Source: Candidatus Nealsoniibacteriota bacterium
GTDB taxonomy: Bacteria > Patescibacteriota > Minisyncoccia > Minisyncoccales > PWPS01
Assembly (NCBI GenBank): GCA_003560095.1
Contig: PWJI01000050.1
Coordinates: 1-40,992, forward strand
Direction: 5' to 3'
DNA length: 40,992 nt
Part shown: in pieces, positions 8,829 to 15,496 of the stretch
How positions within the stretch are numbered: position 1 is the stretch's first letter
Layout: the number at the start of each line of letters is the position of its first letter
Made by a program: the position numbers and the translations under genes
The notes under the pieces: generated by a model
What the model was told of the DNA's origin: nothing
Seen by the model: only the letters and a program-made list of their open reading frames with translations
The model's database searches: none

Positions 8829-8905
8829 TGTCATTCGCGAATGACATGGCCTGCCACGTCGTTCTCGAACGACGTGACTTGCCCACATTGTTTGTGAGCG
8901 ATATA
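8822..8905. repeat. three tandem 28-bp palindromic repeats after tRNA-Trp
   Basis: Units begin at 8822, 8850 and 8878, each with CCTGCC or CTTGCC. Unit 1 contains a perfect 26-bp palindrome (8825-8850, centre TTCGCGAA). Unit 2 contains 10-bp arms CACGTCGTTC/GAACGACGTG around TC (8855-8876). Between units 1 and 2 the arm changes are paired (A-T to G-C on both sides), so the palindrome is preserved while the sequence drifts. Unit 3 is more degraded but still nearly pairs if G-U is allowed. The unit header CCTGCCA equals the 3' end of tRNA-Trp. A remnant (TCGTGTTGTTCGAA, 8911-8924) continues to the GIY-YIG start. Confidence 0.85.
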
Positions 8906-8930
8906 GTAGGTCGTGTTGTTCGAAAAATTT

Positions 8931-9206
8931 ATGTGGTATTTCTACGTTCTAAAAAGCAGTAAGAAGAATTGGTTTTACAGAGGATCGACAGGAGATCTAA
9001 AGAATAGAATTAAAGAGCACAATAACGGAGAAATAACTTCCTCAAGGCCTTATATTCCCTTAAGCCTAGTTTATTATGAAGCCTATATTTCTGAAATGGC
9101 CGCACGTGAAAGAGAGAAATCTGTAAAGAATAGCGGATCAGTTTGGACGCCTCTCAAAAGAAGAATAGAAAACAGTTTGTCATGTCGTTCTCGAGCGACA
9201 CGATAA
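8931..9206 (+). CDS. GIY-YIG domain nuclease, repeat-flanked
   Basis: Small GIY-YIG nuclease-like protein of 91 aa from the ATG at 8931; a GTG at 8913 would add six residues but lies in repeat-derived sequence. Seen: WYFYVLKSSKKNWFYRGST (both strands of the motif, with YRG for YIG), DLKNRIKEHNNG (catalytic helix Arg), and the family ending AREREKSVKNSGSVW. This is the group of small GIY-YIG proteins often annotated as excinuclease ABC subunit C-like. Tandem palindromes lie directly upstream, and another palindrome copy (9180-9203) forms its last codons, so the C-terminal SLSCRSRATR is repeat-encoded. It differs clearly from the gene at 8133, so the two are not a recent duplication. Confidence 0.85.
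   Translation: MWYFYVLKSSKKNWFYRGSTGDLKNRIKEHNNGEITSSRPYIPLSLVYYEAYISEMAAREREKSVKNSGSVWTPLKRRIENSLSCRSRATR
9180..9203. repeat. palindromic repeat copy at the 3' end of the GIY-YIG gene
   Basis: TCATGTCGTTC (9180-9190) and GAGCGACACGA (9193-9203) form 11-base arms around TC with one mismatch and one G-U. The core GTCGTTCTCGA is identical to unit 2 of the array at 8850. It overlaps the end of the coding region and stops just before TAA. Confidence 0.8.
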
Positions 9207-9251
9207 ATCGTTTTGTTCATAAATAGTTTAATTGTAATAGTTGAATTCAAG

Positions 9252-9279
9252 AAAAACTCGAGGATTTCCTCGGGTTTTT
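9252..9279 (+). terminator. rho-independent terminator
   Basis: CTCGAGG (9257-9263) pairs with CCTCGGG (9268-9274), loop ATTT, preceded by AAAAA and followed by TTTTT. It ends the tRNA-Trp / GIY-YIG transcript. Confidence 0.85.
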
Positions 9280-9331
9280 GTTTTGTGGTATAGTTACATC
9301 ATCTAATTATTATTTATTGGTATTTAATCTG

Positions 9332-10120
9332 ATGGAAGATAGTGAAAAAGAGATTAGAAGAAAAGAAAAAGATATAAGGAGTACTTTTTTTAGAACAATA
9401 AAAGCTACGGTTTTTTTTGCATTTAAATTGATTAAAACAGGAAAGAGAATTATATCTATAGCGATTTTTATATTTCTTCTTTGGTTTGGGTATAATTTTT
9501 ATAACACTTTTTCTGAACTTAGGGAGAGAGGAATGGGAAGGGAGCAAGCGGCTATAGAGGCATTTACGTTTGTTGTCGATAAAACAAAAAACCAATTTAA
9601 TAACATTTCTAAAAAAATTCCGTCACTTTCTTTTTTTACCAATGAATATTCAGAAAGGGAGGATATAAGAAATATATTTATTGAAACAAGAGGAATTCCG
9701 GAAGCATATTTGATAATTGTAAGCTATGATGAAATAAAAGAAGGAGTACCAGTAAAAAGAAGTGAGCCAATTTGGTTTGAGGTATGGTTTTATGGTGAGC
9801 CGTATAATAAAAAAGTTATTTTCGAAAATAGGTTTTTTAAAGAAGAGAGAAGTTTTTCTGCAACAGATGAATTTATAAACAATAACATTAGTCCATTATT
9901 TTTTAACGAAAGAGCAACAAAAAACAGCGTTCAGGCTGTTTTTGGAACACCCACTTGCACGATATCGGAGCAAGCAGGAGATGACACTTTAACTACTTAC
10001 CGGTTTAAAGAAACATCAAAAACCCCATTAGCTGCCGTAACTTTTGTTAATGAAAAAATTATTGCAGTGTCTTCGGGAATTGTTTTTCTTGGTGATAATG
10101 AAAAAACATTATGCAAATAA
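9332..10120 (+). CDS. membrane-anchored protein of unknown function
   Basis: 262 aa from the ATG at 9332; upstream in-frame codons run back into the promoter region (TATAGT at 9289-9294), so a longer start is unlikely. A charged N-terminus (EDSEKEIRRKEKD) precedes one membrane helix (about residues 43-60, IISIAIFIFLLWFGYNFY). The rest, about 200 residues with strand-like segments, would be outside if the positive-inside rule holds. Two cysteines near the end (C in PTCTI and the last CK) could form a disulfide. I do not recognise the family. It overlaps the next gene by 10 bases and opens a run of exported proteins. Confidence 0.75.
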   Translation: MEDSEKEIRRKEKDIRSTFFRTIKATVFFAFKLIKTGKRIISIAIFIFLLWFGYNFYNTFSELRERGMGREQAAIEAFTFVVDKTKNQFNNISKKIPSLSFFTNEYSEREDIRNIFIETRGIPEAYLIIVSYDEIKEGVPVKRSEPIWFEVWFYGEPYNKKVIFENRFFKEERSFSATDEFINNNISPLFFNERATKNSVQAVFGTPTCTISEQAGDDTLTTYRFKETSKTPLAAVTFVNEKIIAVSSGIVFLGDNEKTLCK

Positions 10121-10980
10121 AAAACAATAAAAATGGGTTTATTTCTATTGTAGCCGCGGTTGTGACTGTTGCCGTAATTGGCGGCGGAATTTTCATGGGA
10201 AGTGCAGCAATAGACAATGTTGCTAAGAGCGGTTGTGGAGATTCTGTAGAAAGATGGCGAAGCGGACAAGCTTATGCAGATATTGCCGATAATAAAGAGG
10301 GAGCTATTGAAGAAGCGCAGAAGTGTCAAGAAGCGGTAATTGAAGCAACCGAAACCGCAAAAGCAACTGCGGCAATACTTGGAAGAGCTTCTAATTTTAG
10401 TGGGAGTGGGGCAGAGATGGTATCAACGGAAGCGATTAATATTATGATGGATTATGTTGAAGAGTCGTCTAAAGAGAGCTATAAGCCACTAGATAAAAAC
10501 AAGCGCCCACCAAGTGATGTTCGTAAAAAAATAGAAGAAAAAGAAATAGAGCAAAAAAGAATAGAAGATACTCAAAGAGAAAGAGAAGAAGAGGTTCAGG
10601 AGGATAAAGAGTTTTTTGCAGAAACAAAAGAAGATGACTGCAACCTTGAGATTTTAGCTAATGGAACACCAAGTGTTCTTGCTTTTTGTGAGGAAGGATC
10701 TACCGGTTTTTGGTATTCAGATAAAGACGGTGATATTGTAAAGCTAAGAGTTAGGTATCGTATTAATATTCCAGATCTTGGAGGACAGCAAGAACTTGAA
10801 TGGCAAGAGATGAATTATAATGTAAAAGGAGATCCTGTTTGTGGATTTGAGCATACAGAAGGAAAGACAGATGATTATCCTGATTTTTTTAGTGGTTATA
10901 AATCTTATGTATATGTTGATATTCAATTAGTTGACAGTAAAGGAAACTTTAGTAATATTTCTTCTTGTCAAGTAAAATAA
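10111..10980 (+). CDS. exported pilin-like protein, function unknown
   Basis: 289 aa. The start KNGF followed by a 20-residue hydrophobic stretch (ISIVAAVVTVAVIGGGIFMG) resembles a class III or type IV prepilin leader cut between Gly and Phe, but the conserved Glu at +5 is missing, so processing by prepilin peptidase is only a guess. After an alanine-rich helical region (about 85-130) comes a highly charged coiled-coil-like segment (about 130-180, KKIEEKEIEQKRIED), then a C-terminal domain rich in aromatic and strand residues with several cysteines (CNLE, FCEEG, VCGFE, SSCQ). Its start overlaps the preceding gene, suggesting coupled translation. Confidence 0.7.
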   Translation: MQIKNNKNGFISIVAAVVTVAVIGGGIFMGSAAIDNVAKSGCGDSVERWRSGQAYADIADNKEGAIEEAQKCQEAVIEATETAKATAAILGRASNFSGSGAEMVSTEAINIMMDYVEESSKESYKPLDKNKRPPSDVRKKIEEKEIEQKRIEDTQREREEEVQEDKEFFAETKEDDCNLEILANGTPSVLAFCEEGSTGFWYSDKDGDIVKLRVRYRINIPDLGGQQELEWQEMNYNVKGDPVCGFEHTEGKTDDYPDFFSGYKSYVYVDIQLVDSKGNFSNISSCQVK

Positions 10981-11029
10981 AAATAGGAAATAGTTTTCTT
11001 TTATTCGTAATTATTTTTTAATAAAACAA

Positions 11030-11099
11030 TAGTACGCGAAGGTGTAGGACAGTTTATTTTTATGGTACAATTGGGCAATATAAATTAATTAAAGAATTT
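11030..11099 (+). promoter_or_regulatory. serpin promoter and leader (copy 1 of a duplicated module)
   Basis: Extended -10 TGGTACAAT (11063-11071). The roughly 70 bases before the ATG (GTACGCGAAGGTGTAGGACAG, then TTATTTTTATGG and AATTAATTAAAGAATTT) closely match 12405-12474. The -35 is not clear; GGACA about 16 bases upstream is the best candidate. Confidence 0.65.
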
Positions 11100-12365
11100 A
11101 TGAACAAACAAATATCAACAGTAGTAGGAATTTTAATAATTTTACTTGTTGCCGGAGTAGCGGGAGCAAGTGTTTTATTTTTAAGTCAAAGAGATCAAGA
11201 TAAAGATGATATTTTCGTGGATGATGTTTCTGTGGATGAAATTTCTGTGGGTGATATTTCTTCTCGTGAAGATTTTTCTTTTGAGGTTTTTACTAAAGAA
11301 CTGGATGAAAAAAAGAACATTTTTATTTCTCCCTATAGTATTCATACAGCCATGCTCCTTGCTTATATCGGAGCAGATGGCAATACAAAGGAAGAAATGA
11401 AAAAGGCTCTCGTTCTTATAGGAATGGAAGAGAAAGAAATAAAAAAAGAAGCATTGGAGCTTAAAGTTCATTTGGAAGAAGTTTCCGAAAGCACGGAGGT
11501 TTCTGTTGCGAATGCTCTATTTCTAAAAGAGAACATTCCTTTCTTGGATAGTTATAAAAAGGATGGGGAAAAATATTTTGATGCCAAGATAGACTATCTT
11601 CCTTCCACAGGAGAATCGATAAACAAATGGGTTAGTGATAAAACCAATGGACTCATACCGGAAATTATTGATTCGGGGCCTATTTCAGATGATGTTATTA
11701 GTTACTTGATAAATGCCATTTATTTTAAAGGATTTTGGGAGAACGAATTTAATGAAAGAAACACCGAAAAGAGATTATTTTACGGAGTAGAAGAAAAAGA
11801 AATAGATATGATGCAAAGAGAAAGTTCTTACTTTCATACAATGAATGAGGAAATGCAGGCGGTGACCATAGAGTACAAAGAAGGAGATTATCTTTTTCAT
11901 GCCTTCATGCCTAAAAAGGGAAGCTTAAGTGATCTTTATAGAGAATTCATAGAAGAAGGTTTTGGAGAAATGAGACCTAGAAGGAGGGGTGAAATAATTT
12001 TGCGTTTACCAAAATTTACTATGAGAAGTAGTTTGGAGCTTAGTGACACGCTGAAAGATTTAGGAATAAGAAATGCTTTTAATATAGCGGATGCAGATTT
12101 TTCACAAATGGCTGACTTGGAAGCTATGGAAGATAATATATTTATAAATAGCGTTATCCACAAATCTTTTATTGAAGTAGAAGAAGAAGGAACGGAAGCG
12201 GCGGCGGTTACAGCAGTAGAGTATTGGGATGCAGACATGCCTGTTGAAGAAGAGCCCACTCCGATAGTGGAATTCAATAAGCCATTTTTCTTTGTAATAG
12301 AAGAAGCAAAGACGGAAACTATTCTTTTTATGGGACAGCTTGTTGATCCTACTGACTTAGAATAG
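11100..12365 (+). CDS. serpin-family protease inhibitor, exported
   Basis: 421 aa. An N-terminal hydrophobic helix (about residues 8-30) exports or anchors it, followed by an acidic linker and a complete serpin domain (about 60-418): NIFISPYSIHTAMLLAYIGA, NALFLKE, WVSDKTNGLIPEII, YLINAIYFKGFWENEF and the C-terminal EFNKPFFFVIEE-FMGQLVDP. The reactive-centre hinge EEEGTEAAAVTAV (Gly at about 364) has the small-residue run needed for loop insertion, so inhibitory activity is likely. Counting from the hinge puts P1 near Ala/Asp/Met of DADM; the stretch to FNKPF is about six residues longer than in alpha-1-antitrypsin and acidic, so the target protease cannot be named. Serpins are rare in bacteria. 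The promoter and signal region is shared with the next gene. Confidence 0.95.
   Translation: MNKQISTVVGILIILLVAGVAGASVLFLSQRDQDKDDIFVDDVSVDEISVGDISSREDFSFEVFTKELDEKKNIFISPYSIHTAMLLAYIGADGNTKEEMKKALVLIGMEEKEIKKEALELKVHLEEVSESTEVSVANALFLKENIPFLDSYKKDGEKYFDAKIDYLPSTGESINKWVSDKTNGLIPEIIDSGPISDDVISYLINAIYFKGFWENEFNERNTEKRLFYGVEEKEIDMMQRESSYFHTMNEEMQAVTIEYKEGDYLFHAFMPKKGSLSDLYREFIEEGFGEMRPRRRGEIILRLPKFTMRSSLELSDTLKDLGIRNAFNIADADFSQMADLEAMEDNIFINSVIHKSFIEVEEEGTEAAAVTAVEYWDADMPVEEEPTPIVEFNKPFFFVIEEAKTETILFMGQLVDPTDLE
11217..11261 (+). repeat. 15-bp tandem repeat in the serpin linker
   Basis: Three copies of GTGGATGATGTTTCT-like sequence (at 11217, 11232, 11247) encode V-D/G-D/E-V/I-S three times between the membrane helix and the serpin domain. 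In frame, so the linker length can change without breaking the gene. Confidence 0.8.
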
Positions 12366-12404
12366 TTTTTTACAAAACGGATAACAAAAATATTTCACAA
12401 AAAA

Positions 12405-12474
12405 AGTGCGCGAGGGCGTGGGACAGTTTTATTTTTATGGTATAATCGGAAAATAAAAATTAATTAAATAATTT
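12405..12474 (+). promoter_or_regulatory. promoter and leader (copy 2 of a duplicated module)
   Basis: Extended -10 TGGTATAAT (12438-12446), a better -10 than the serpin copy. The sequence from GTGCGCGAGGGCGTGGGACAG to the ATG aligns along its whole length with 11033-11099. Confidence 0.7.
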
Positions 12475-13182
12475 ATGAAAAAACAAATACCAACAACAAT
12501 AGGACTCTTAATAATATCATTTGCTGCTATAGTGGCAGGAACAAGCATTGTTTTAGTAAATCAAGAAATTGGAGAAATCGGAGGAGATTTTTCATTTGAA
12601 AGAAAATCTTTAAAAGAGATTGATAAAAATGAGGATGATTTTCAAGAACAAGAAGATGAAAAAGATAGCAATAAAGAAGAAAAAGAAAAGAAAAGTGAAG
12701 AAGAGGAGGGCGAAAAAAACGAAGAATCTAAAAAAGAAGAGAAAGAAAAGGATGAGAAAGAAGGATACTATATAGTAGATGAAGCAGAAAATGTTTTACT
12801 TGATTTTCTTGAATATATGTATATTACAGGAGAATATGAAAAAGCGGCTGAGATATATCTTGGTTTTAAAGAGACGGATCACAACAATAATCTTCGCCCG
12901 ACAGAAGATGATAAGCGTGAGCAACTAGAGTGGACTGCAAGAACAATAGGTTTTGATTCTCCGGGATATGATGTTGAGAAAGTCGAGATAAAAGATACAA
13001 CAGAAGTTTCCAAAGAGGAGTTTAGGTTTGAATTTAGTCTTATAAGAGAAAATGGAGAGGCTGTTCGTTTTGGTCCTTGTTGCGGTGATTTTGAAACTCC
13101 AGAATGGTACACTCACCCTTATTTTGTTAAAAAAGTAGAGGGTGATTATAGAGTTCATGGAGAGCTTCTGTATTTACCTTAA
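12475..13182 (+). CDS. exported acidic-linker protein, function unknown
   Basis: 235 aa. The N-terminus (MKKQIPTTIGLLIISFAAIV) is related to that of the serpin: 15 of the first 30 residues are identical. A very acidic/lysine-rich low-complexity linker follows (about 48-96, runs of E and K), then a globular domain (about 97-235) with helix ENVLLDFLEYMYITGEYEKAAEIYLG and a strand-rich end containing CC (FGPCCGDF). The helical start recalls small NTF2-like or TPR-like folds, but I cannot assign it. The helix would anchor the protein in the membrane with the domain outside. Confidence 0.75.
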   Translation: MKKQIPTTIGLLIISFAAIVAGTSIVLVNQEIGEIGGDFSFERKSLKEIDKNEDDFQEQEDEKDSNKEEKEKKSEEEEGEKNEESKKEEKEKDEKEGYYIVDEAENVLLDFLEYMYITGEYEKAAEIYLGFKETDHNNNLRPTEDDKREQLEWTARTIGFDSPGYDVEKVEIKDTTEVSKEEFRFEFSLIRENGEAVRFGPCCGDFETPEWYTHPYFVKKVEGDYRVHGELLYLP

Positions 13183-13291
13183 ATCATAAAAAAATTTATA
13201 TAGAAAAATTCCGGTCAAAATTATTTTTTGCCATTATTTAAGGATTGTGGTAAAAATAAACAAGGTATAAATTAAAAATTATAAAAATAAA

Positions 13292-14737
13292 ATGAAAAAT
13301 AAAATTTATATAGGAGTATTATTGCTCTTTTTTGTTTTTTTTGGAATTTTTTCTCTGACAAAAACGGGAGAAGGTAGTTCACAAGAGGCGCTCTATCAAT
13401 ACGAAAGAGTGTTGAAAATTGAAAAAGCTGCCTCCAATCTTTTTGATTTTGTTTACGGCAGAGGAGAAGAGGAAATAGAAAAAGCTCTAACTGATTTATT
13501 AAATAAAATTGAGGATATTAAAAAAAGAATAGAACCTAAGATAGAAAGCCAAGAAAATGAAGTTATAAGAGCTCAAAGAAATCTAAGAAATTTTGATTCT
13601 TATGGTATGGATATTGAAATGAATTATAAAAAAGAAGGAGGTGAGTTTTTAAATTTTTTGGGAAACGTTAAGGTAGAATCCTTAGAAAATAATATAAAAA
13701 TAGAAGGGATTATTAAAGGGAAAGATAATTATGCGGGAGAAATAGAGCTTGAAGGATATTTGTCTTACATCAATGACAACATTTACGGAAGGATGGATGA
13801 TTTTCATGTTGAAGATATTTCTGAGCGAGAAAGAGAAGAAGCAGAAGAGTATTTAGGGAAGGATGCTTTAATTGTTAGAAAACCTCTTGATAAAATAGAT
13901 ATTTTGATAGAAGAAGTAAGTAGAGAATTGTTTTTTTATGGTTTTGATGTAGGAGATATTGATATAATGAAAGGAGAAGATATTTTAAACGAAATAAAAG
14001 AAATTTCGTTACGCTCCTTAGATAGAAATATAATAAAAGTGGTTGATGTTCAAAGTGACATACTAAACGGAAAGAGTGTTAAAAAATATGAAACCAAAAT
14101 TAACGAAGAAAATATGGTAGATTTTTTCTTTGAGCTAATGGATGATTATGGTATTTTTGAATTTTTGCCTATCTCCAAAGAAGATAAAAAAGAATTAAAA
14201 GAAGAGATGATGTATGCTATAGAAGAAAGTAATGATGACACGAAAAGCTATCTTTGGATTGACAATGGAAGAATTTTGAAGACAAAAAGCACTACTACTT
14301 ATGAAGAGTATGATTTTTGGAAAGATGAAATAGAAGAGGTGAAAATAGAGTTTGTTGTTAATTATCATAGCTTTAACAAAAACTTCAATTTAACGCCTCC
14401 CTCTGAATATATTGATGTAGATAAGATGATAGAAGAAGAAATGCAAAGAGCTCAGTGGGCTGCTGAAAATGCAACTAGGAAATCATCAGTAACCCAAGCA
14501 AGGTCTTTGTTAGAGGTTGAGTACGCAATGAACTCGAGTTATAACAAAGCAATGGAAAATGAGGAGTTAAGAGACATAAAAGAAGAATATGATCTTGTTT
14601 TACATACAAGAGATAAGAGTTATTGCGTAGCGGTAGATCTTGAGGGGGGAGATAATTTTTGCGTTGACAATACAAACTTTCCTCAAGAATATTCAGGAAA
14701 TATTTCTTGTAGCTCTTTTAATGTAAGCTGTAAATAG
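13292..14737 (+). CDS. exported protein of unknown function
   Basis: 481 aa. A signal or anchor helix (about residues 5-22, YIGVLLLFFVFFGIFSL) is followed by a helical, charged region (about 30-100) and a strand-rich middle with repeated lipoprotein-like phrases (GNVKVESLENNIKIEGII, KSYLWIDNGRILKTKST). That middle is reminiscent of outer-surface lipid- or ligand-carrier folds, but this is only an impression. The last 40 residues carry four cysteines (YCVAVDL, FCVDN, SCSSFNVSC) as in C-terminal domains of pilin-like exported proteins. TATAAA at 13266-13271 is a possible -10. A strong terminator follows, closing the exported-protein block. Confidence 0.7.
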   Translation: MKNKIYIGVLLLFFVFFGIFSLTKTGEGSSQEALYQYERVLKIEKAASNLFDFVYGRGEEEIEKALTDLLNKIEDIKKRIEPKIESQENEVIRAQRNLRNFDSYGMDIEMNYKKEGGEFLNFLGNVKVESLENNIKIEGIIKGKDNYAGEIELEGYLSYINDNIYGRMDDFHVEDISEREREEAEEYLGKDALIVRKPLDKIDILIEEVSRELFFYGFDVGDIDIMKGEDILNEIKEISLRSLDRNIIKVVDVQSDILNGKSVKKYETKINEENMVDFFFELMDDYGIFEFLPISKEDKKELKEEMMYAIEESNDDTKSYLWIDNGRILKTKSTTTYEEYDFWKDEIEEVKIEFVVNYHSFNKNFNLTPPSEYIDVDKMIEEEMQRAQWAAENATRKSSVTQARSLLEVEYAMNSSYNKAMENEELRDIKEEYDLVLHTRDKSYCVAVDLEGGDNFCVDNTNFPQEYSGNISCSSFNVSCK

Positions 14738-14764
14738 AAAAAGAAAAAGCTGAAAAATATAGCG

Positions 14765-14792
14765 CCTCCTCTTTAAAAAGAGGGGGTTTTTT
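14765..14792 (+). terminator. rho-independent terminator
   Basis: CCTCCTCTTT (14765-14774) pairs with AAAGAGGGGG (14777-14786) with one G-U, followed by TTTTTT. The fully paired form leaves only two loop bases, so the top pairs probably open. Confidence 0.85.
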
Positions 14793-14796
14793 GGTA

Positions 14797-14825
14797 TTGA
14801 CAAAAAATAGTTATGGGTATATATT
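14797..14825 (+). promoter_or_regulatory. promoter of the DUF5320 gene
   Basis: TTGACA (14797-14802), 17 bases, TATATT (14820-14825). The leader contains AAAGGTCGG at 14835-14843, a motif also found in the leaders of hsp20 and the acidic repeat gene. Confidence 0.8.
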
Positions 14826-14866
14826 TAAAACTACAAAGGTCGGTTTATTAATCAATAAATTAAATT

Positions 14867-15085
14867 ATGCCAAGATTTGATCAAACAGGACCCTTGGGCT
14901 TTGGTCCTAAAACAGGAAGAGGAATGGGGCCTTGTGGCTGTGGATTTGCTTATAATAGAAGAGCTAGCAGATTCTTTTTTTCGAAAAAAGAAGAGAAGGA
15001 AATTTTGAAAGAAGAGATAGAAGAATTGGAAAAAGAACTTGAAGGAGCTAAAGAGGAATTAGCCAAAATAGAGGGTCAGGAATAA
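14867..15085 (+). CDS. DUF5320 family protein
   Basis: 72 aa with the glycine-rich family start (MPRFDQTGPLGFGPKTGRGMG, then PCGCG) and a C-terminal charged coiled coil (about 43-70, EEKEILKEEIEELEKELEGA). DUF5320 proteins are small and of unknown function, and are often encoded with DUF134 and with dinitrogenase iron-molybdenum cofactor-type (NifX/NafY-like) proteins; here the DUF134 partner follows. The two cysteines (CGC) could bind metal or a cluster. It has its own strong promoter and a large hairpin after it. Confidence 0.85.
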   Translation: MPRFDQTGPLGFGPKTGRGMGPCGCGFAYNRRASRFFFSKKEEKEILKEEIEELEKELEGAKEELAKIEGQE

Positions 15086-15086
15086 A

Positions 15087-15138
15087 AAGAAGGCCTTAGG
15101 ATCCGTCCCGATTTCTCGGGACGGAGGGGGGCCTTCTT
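15087..15138 (+). terminator. long two-part hairpin after the DUF5320 gene
   Basis: Outer stem AAGAAGGCC (15087-15095) / GGCCTTCTT (15130-15138) and inner stem CCGTCCCG (15103-15110) / CGGGACGG (15117-15124). The U-run is poor (TT then ATG), so this may be a processing or stabilising structure, or a weak terminator. A -10 (TATAAT, 15145-15150) for the next gene follows directly. Confidence 0.6.
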
Positions 15139-15176
15139 ATGTATTATAATAATTAAAATTCATTTATTTTCAAACC

Positions 15177-15455
15177 ATGCCAAGACCAAGAAGCAGAAGA
15201 AAAGTCTCTTATTGTCCTTGTGTTACATATTTTAAGCCAAGAGGAGTTCCTCTTAGAGACTTAAGAGTGGTTAAATTAAACGAAGAAGAAGTAGAAGCGC
15301 TAAGATTAAAAAACATAAAAAATTTTAACCAAATAGAGTGTGCTGAAAAAATGAATACTTCTCAAAGCACCTTTCAGAGAATAATTAACTCTGCTTATGA
15401 AAAAATCTCAGTTGCCCTTGTGGATGGAATGGCTATAGAGATAGAGCAATCTTAG
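15177..15455 (+). CDS. DUF134/UPF0251 helix-turn-helix protein
   Basis: 92 aa. Matches the DUF134 family: MPRPRSRRKVSYCPCVTYFKPRG (first part), GVPLRDL, LNEEEVEALRLKNI, and a sigma-70 region 4-like helix-turn-helix (NQIECAEKMNTSQSTFQRIINSAYEKI). The family start CPxV is CPCV here. Predicted to bind DNA as a small regulator; the DUF5320 gene upstream and its own promoter (TATAAT at 15145-15150) are the obvious candidate targets, but this is inference from adjacency. Confidence 0.9.
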   Translation: MPRPRSRRKVSYCPCVTYFKPRGVPLRDLRVVKLNEEEVEALRLKNIKNFNQIECAEKMNTSQSTFQRIINSAYEKISVALVDGMAIEIEQS

Positions 15456-15496
15456 TCTATTTTTAAATTATATTTTTGCTGCTAATTTAAGAAAAC

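Noticed and set aside
8822-8905. 28-bp period repeats as a CRISPR array
   Set aside because: Period equals unit length, so there are no spacers, and units differ from each other in a paired way.
8913-8930. Upstream GTG start for the second GIY-YIG gene
   Set aside because: The added codons are repeat remnant, and the ATG at 8931 starts right at the conserved domain.
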